Positions 57,632-64,000 of a stretch of DNA of 64,000 nt are shown here, in pieces. The position numbers and the translations under genes were made by a program. Where the stretch lies: the NCBI GenBank assembly GCA_036674765.1, contig JARVKI010000029.1, positions 62,001 to 126,000 of the forward strand, given 5' to 3'. The DNA comes from Seiridium cupressi (lineage: Eukaryota; Ascomycota; Sordariomycetes; Amphisphaeriales; Sporocadaceae). The first letter of the stretch is position 1. Each line of letters starts with the position of its first letter. The notes under the pieces are model-generated. The model did not search any database. It was given only the letters and a program-made list of their open reading frames with translations, and was not told where the DNA came from.

Positions 57632-58329
57632 TTAATCGCCCTCATCAAACTCCAGTCTGGGCTCTGGCATCCTTGGCCAATCAGATCTTCCCTCAGATGC
57701 CTCCTTGACTTCATATTCAAAAAGAGCCTCCCGGGAACTGGCGCCGTCAGGACCCAGCTCCCCTATAATCTGGTTGCGCAGACGCCTGAGTCATCGATGG
57801 TTACCATGGTTCGCAGCATGGCCAATTTGGCAGCGCAAGTCGTCAATGTTCCGGTTCGTAGCTGTGTCCTCAGATGTGCTCTGGATGTACACCTCAAATG
57901 ATTTCAACGTCTTGGGACATATCGACAGGAGCTGCTTCAGTCATTCTCGTCCTGAGATATTCGGCGTACTCTGGGTGAACTCCTGTGAAGATGACCTCGC
58001 GAACTTTTCGAAGGAAGCCAAAATTCTTGAGAATTTAGTGTAGTCCGCGAGTCTTGCAGAATTTGTCATCAAATCTGACATGCAAGCGATGGAATCTCTC
58101 CAATGATTTCCAGCAGAGTGACGCATCGACTGATGGCCGGCAGGATATCGTCAACATCTGAAGGATCGAGAACTGTGATGTAGACATAGAATTTCCTCAT
58201 GCTGTCCAACGTGATGACGAAAGTGTGCGGAGGATGGGAAGAGCGGAGCTCGAAGTAGCGAGCCACCGTCGGGGTCTCCGAGAAGTGACTTTGGCCAAAG
58301 AGCTCAACGTAGTGGTCTTCTTCCGACAT
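57632..58329 (-). pseudogene. Possible decayed gene of unknown family
   Basis: Three coding-like pieces lie on the minus strand in different frames: MSEEDHYVELFGQSHFSE onward from 58329; then LRKVREVIFTGVHPEYAEYL; then a C-terminal piece with EALFEYEVKEASEGRSDW and the end RLEFDEGD at 57632. The middle and last pieces are separated by a frame change, and the last has one in-frame TGA after HGNHR. Codon use and amphipathic composition look like true protein, and introns alone do not join the pieces. I recognise no named domain. An intact gene with unusual splicing remains possible. Confidence 0.4.
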
Positions 58330-60502
<2,173 letters not shown>

Positions 60503-60744
60503 AAGGCTGCCTCACAAAAACTGCTGGAAAAGAAGAATCTTGATCAGCCGAGTGGGCTGGACGTTACTAGGGTGCATATCAGGAACACAAGGACTGCCTG
60601 GCGTTAGGACGGCTCGTGTTTTCACGTCTTCAGTGACGCTACTACTAATATAGGCCAATAGGCCGCAATTTTCCCAAGCTGATCATCCGTAGTGTACTCC
60701 GTGCTACATCATCGCGACATTTATATTGCAAATTAACTTGACAG

Positions 60745-61671
60745 TTACATGTTCCTACCACCAGTGACCATAATGGTCTGGCCCGTCACGTACGAGAATA
60801 AGGGACTGACAACGCCTAAGATGGCACTTGCGGCCTCGGTAGCCGATCCGGGCCTCCTCAGAGGAATATCGGCATGCAAGTCCGGGCCTGCAGCCTTTTT
60901 CTGTGCCTCCGGAATGCCCAGTGCAATCTTCTCACCATTGGGCCCCGTAACGAAAGCTCCTTTCTCCTTCGCCTGCGTCAGCCGAGTCTGAATGTGGCCG
61001 TAGGCAATTGTGTTCGCCCTGACACCGAAAGCCGGGCCCCATTCTTTGGCAATGGCCTTGGTTAGGCCGCTCACACCTGCCTTTGCAAATGCATAGTTTG
61101 CCTGCCCGGCATTGCCGTGTATGCCACTCGTCGAGGAAATATTGATGATGTTCCGGGGCTCGCCGTCCTTGACCCGGAAGAAGGGCGAAGCCTCACGAAC
61201 CAACTTGAAGGGCGCGCCGCCATGTAGCGCCACGATTGTGTCCCATTGCTTGTCCGTCGTCTTGTGGATCACACCGTCCCAGGTGTACCCAGCATTATTT
61301 ACGATGATGTGGATCTTTCCGTTACCAAATTCAGCGGTCTTGGCCACGAGCGTCTTTAGATACGCATCATCGAGCATGTCGCCAGGGACAGCAATAGCAG
61401 ACCCTCCGCTGGCATTGATACCTTCTGCTACGGACTGTGCTTTCTCTGCGTCGAGTGTAAGTCCAAGGCAATGCGTAGTAAGATAAATCAGCAGATAATA
61501 CGCACTCTCATCAATGTCAGACACGACGACCTTTGCGCCTTCATTTGCAAAGAGCCGCGCCGCTTCGGCGCCAATGCCCTGTCCACTGCCTGTGATGATG
61601 GCGGTTTGGCCAGCCAGGAGGCCTTTTGGGTAATTGAGCTGGCCGGCTATTTGCTTGATGCGGTCTGTCAT
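60745..61671 (-). CDS. Short-chain dehydrogenase/reductase, FabG-like
   Basis: Exons 61671-61506 and 61445-60745, with a 60-nt intron (61446-61505) that is a multiple of three and has no stop, give 288 residues. Classical SDR motifs: TAIITGSGQGIG at about 22-33, VSDID after strand 2, NNAG at about 115, catalytic Ser in ISSTSGIHG, and YxxxK in NYAFAKAG. A C-terminal region with GQTIMVTGGRNM closes the fold. Such enzymes use NAD(P)H on 3-oxoacyl or similar carbonyl substrates; the GSGQGIG loop and short N-terminus resemble fungal 3-oxoacyl-ACP-reductase-like proteins. No targeting signal is obvious. Substrate unknown. Confidence 0.9.
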   Translation of the reverse strand: MTDRIKQIAGQLNYPKGLLAGQTAIITGSGQGIGAEAARLFANEGAKVVVSDIDESAYYLLIYLTTHCLGLTLDAEKAQSVAEGINASGGSAIAVPGDMLDDAYLKTLVAKTAEFGNGKIHIIVNNAGYTWDGVIHKTTDKQWDTIVALHGGAPFKLVREASPFFRVKDGEPRNIINISSTSGIHGNAGQANYAFAKAGVSGLTKAIAKEWGPAFGVRANTIAYGHIQTRLTQAKEKGAFVTGPNGEKIALGIPEAQKKAAGPDLHADIPLRRPGSATEAASAILGVVSPLFSYVTGQTIMVTGGRNM

Positions 61672-62798
61672 GGTGAATGTTTTTGCAACTTCAAAACACA
61701 CCTGGAACCTATGGAATATCACGATAAGCACCAAGGAAAATAGTCTTATTTGATCGTCAGTTTTGCGGGGGGATTGGAGTTCTACCCCAGACTTCGGGTA
61801 CCGAGGTTCCCCGCCGTGTCCATCTTCAGGGGTTTGGTGCCATTATCCTAATAAGACGACGGGACGAAGTGAGGTGCTTGTTGTACAAAGTTCGTGGTAT
61901 ATCTCCATCCCCACCGTCTTTCTCTGTGCAGTCGTAAGTTCGAAGAATTGCTATTAAAGCTCGCTGGGCAGCTGCCATTATCTTTACGGGATTTTTAAGA
62001 CCGTTCGGTTTTCACCAGCCGCCAGTTGATCTGCAAAGGGTCCTCTGTGTGGCGTAACCGGCATTTTCAAGGTAGGGAAGGGGAAAAAGGAATTTTTTTT
62101 TTTTTTTTTTTCGTCTCGAGTAACATCATCACTGCTGGTCAAATATTGCCTTTTGATGTTTTTCACCCTCTGTCAATACATTTTAGTTTCCAATGCCCAT
62201 TTTGAGGCCAAGGCCTCATTTTATCAATAGCACGTGTAATTTCTAGAGAGAGCGTCCCGTTCAATTGGCCAACAGACATGGTTCATATTTGCCATCGCCT
62301 CATGGTTATCCCGTGGAAGAAGTCAGAAACTGAGCGCGCTTCCTTGCATCATGCCTGGCAAGATGATATCGGCGAGAAGGTCAATAAGCCTTTCACAGAG
62401 CGCTAGAGCCTTTTGTAGTGCCAGGCATCTGTTGAATTGTGTGCAGCAGCCGCTCACCTCTGGCACTACTGCATGAAAGTTACTTTCTACGTCAATTGAG
62501 GAAACACAGTAAGCATAGTGAGTCCCGAAGGCTGATGTTGCCAAGACAAGCATTCCTTGGTAGTTAAGTTACATGCAGCAGGACCAGGCATGGATCCGTC
62601 AGCTGCCATCCATGCTTCAGGGGGTTTGGTCCATCGATAAGATGGAGCTTGAGCTTTGGCGGCTCTGCAATTTCCACTGTATTACCCCGCCATAGCAAAC
62701 CACGCACTGCAACTCCTCGATGTATCCGGTCTCTGGCACTCCCTTTGCCAGCGCTGCCCGAATTGCCCCGATCTGACTTTGTATAGAATGACTTGAGA
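61672..62798. other. Divergent promoter region
   Basis: About 1.1 kb between the dehydrogenase (minus) and the RGG-tailed protein (plus). It contains a 19-T run at 62093-62111. No other structure seen. Confidence 0.45.
62093..62111. repeat. Homopolymer run of 19 T
   Basis: Nineteen consecutive T on the plus strand in a divergent promoter region. Poly(dA:dT) tracts of this size disfavour nucleosomes in fungal promoters. Confidence 0.9.
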
Positions 62799-63782
62799 AT
62801 GCGTGGGCGTGGACGTGGAAGGGGAGGTTCTCGAGGCGGTCGAGCGCCCTCTGCGCCTTGGAGTCGCTTGAAGCCAGTCGAGCTCGATCCGCTGGACGCT
62901 ATCGGGCTGCCCTCGAAAGGCGATAACAGGCTGCTGGATTTCAAGACCCAAGAGCGGTACTACACGAAGATCGTCGAGCGATACATGACATTTTGCTCTG
63001 ACGCCGGTGAACGAGACGAGCTCCTCCGACGATTTGCTTCTCTCAACCTGGCAACGCAGCCCCCTTCCACGAACAAGTCGAGCACGCACATCAATTCGAC
63101 ACCTCATCCGCCATTGGCTAGACCACACCCTCACCATGCAGTCACCGCACCTGCTGGGCTCCCGGTCGCTCCTTCTGCACTGTCGAGCAATACGAAAGGA
63201 CTAGAGGATGTCCTTGCGGCTCTGAGGAAACTCCGGGAAGGCATCGTGGCCTCGAAGCGAGCCGACGACTTTGCAGTACAGGCATACCTATTCTGCATTC
63301 GGCTATCTGTCCTCGTCAAGCACCCGGAGTCTTATCATCCATCCACTCTCCATCTACTGCGACATATACATCCGCTGCACCCAATGACGAGCGTAGAAAC
63401 CAGCGAGGTGGTCGCATACTTGATACTCGATACGGCGTGCAGGCGAAATGACCTCGCCGAAGCATATGCCATCCGCCACCAATACAAGCTGAAGGATCCA
63501 AAGATTGACGGAGTATTGGAGGCGTTGGCTCATGATAACTATGTGCTACTCAAGAGACTGAAGATGGGCGTCGATGGGCACAAGGTGAAGCTACTAGAAT
63601 ATGCCGAAGAGGCAATGCGGAGACATACGCTCAAGTGCTTTGGTAGAAGCTATCTGAGCGTGGATCTGGAATTCCTAGTGAAGTGTACTGATACGAACTG
63701 GATGGATCTGATCAGCAATGACAAGGTAGGTTGGGACTTGGAGGGAAGCAAGGTTATTATTAGAAAGGTTAAGGCAAGGTGA
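62799..63782 (+). CDS. RGG-tailed protein, possibly of the CSN8/PSMD8/eIF3K or SAC3 type
   Basis: A single exon encodes 327 residues from the ATG at 62799. The N-terminus is an RGG box (RGRGRGRGGSRGG), typical of RNA-binding proteins. A disordered Pro/His/Ser-rich stretch to about residue 130 is followed by an all-helical domain with VQAYLFCIRLSVLVKHPESY, EVVAYLILDTACRRNDLAEA, RHTLKCFGRSYLSVDLEFL and ending WDLEGSKVIIRKVK. The helical repeats followed by a winged-helix-like end resemble the PCI-like CSN8/PSMD8/eIF3K fold or SAC3 relatives. I do not recognise the exact family, and the function is unknown. No intron is needed, and the frame is clean. Confidence 0.72.
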   Translation: MRGRGRGRGGSRGGRAPSAPWSRLKPVELDPLDAIGLPSKGDNRLLDFKTQERYYTKIVERYMTFCSDAGERDELLRRFASLNLATQPPSTNKSSTHINSTPHPPLARPHPHHAVTAPAGLPVAPSALSSNTKGLEDVLAALRKLREGIVASKRADDFAVQAYLFCIRLSVLVKHPESYHPSTLHLLRHIHPLHPMTSVETSEVVAYLILDTACRRNDLAEAYAIRHQYKLKDPKIDGVLEALAHDNYVLLKRLKMGVDGHKVKLLEYAEEAMRRHTLKCFGRSYLSVDLEFLVKCTDTNWMDLISNDKVGWDLEGSKVIIRKVKAR

Positions 63783-64000
63783 GGCAAAGGCGTTATGGAC
63801 GTCATTAGATGGTGTGAACAGGTGCCCTTAGGCGTATGAAGCAAGGTATACCATCTCTTTAATAAGAGGTATGATTTTCTAAAAACTCAGGACATGCTAA
63901 TGCTTGAAGTTTCTTTATCGGCGAGATCTTGGGACTCCAATGTGGGTAGGCTATAATTACCGTGCTACTGCTTACAACATCAACTCATTTTCTTCAGTTA

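Overview
The window is nuclear DNA from a filamentous ascomycete. Protein-coding genes are broken by many short GT-AG introns (mostly 50-90 nt). The gene families are fungal: Zn2Cys6 and bHLH regulators, a 2EXR protein, an ENA-type sodium ATPase, a CYP619-like P450 and a Baeyer-Villiger monooxygenase. The set fits a Sordariomycete, and I would guess Hypocreales, but no ribosomal or species marker is present, so this is inference. I saw no tRNA, rRNA, CRISPR array, intact transposon or viral element.

The window has two characters. From 0 to about 16.6 kb, metabolic genes alternate with broken ones. At 0-4.9 kb sit the 3' end of a type-B carboxylesterase, a decayed amidohydrolase of the 6-methylsalicylate-decarboxylase type, and an intact P450. 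This trio is reminiscent of a patulin-type gene set. The purine gene for AICAR transformylase/IMP cyclohydrolase (5.6-7.5 kb) separates it from a second group at 8.0-16.6 kb: a Zn2Cys6 regulator with a one-base frameshift, an intact Baeyer-Villiger-type flavin monooxygenase, a short-chain dehydrogenase with two in-frame TAG codons, and an alpha/beta hydrolase with an in-frame TAG and a frame change. Together these would form a ketone-to-ester-to-acid/alcohol module that now looks mostly dead. A tyrosinase pseudogene at 30.2-31.6 kb and a probable decayed gene at 57.6-58.3 kb show the same kind of damage.

From about 17 kb onward, housekeeping genes dominate and their frames are intact once introns are removed: bHLH regulator, 2EXR protein, Mediator subunit MED16, an Hst3/Hst4-type sirtuin, the chromatin remodeller CHD1, ribosome-recycling factor RLI1/ABCE1, splicing factor PRP40, TRAPPII subunit TRS65, a disordered nuclear-looking protein, an ENA-type P-type ATPase, dolichol-phosphate mannose synthase DPM1, a second short-chain dehydrogenase, and an RGG-tailed protein of uncertain family. 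Several pairs are divergent and share promoters (MED16/HST, CHD1/RLI1, PRP40/TRS65).

The most notable observations are the two decaying metabolic gene sets around an intact purine gene, the repeated TAG stops in otherwise well-preserved frames, and an alternative 3' splice site in RLI1 that would add a histidine-rich tail. Exon boundaries were assigned by eye from GT/AG signals, frame and family conservation. Most summed exon lengths are exact multiples of three, which supports the models.
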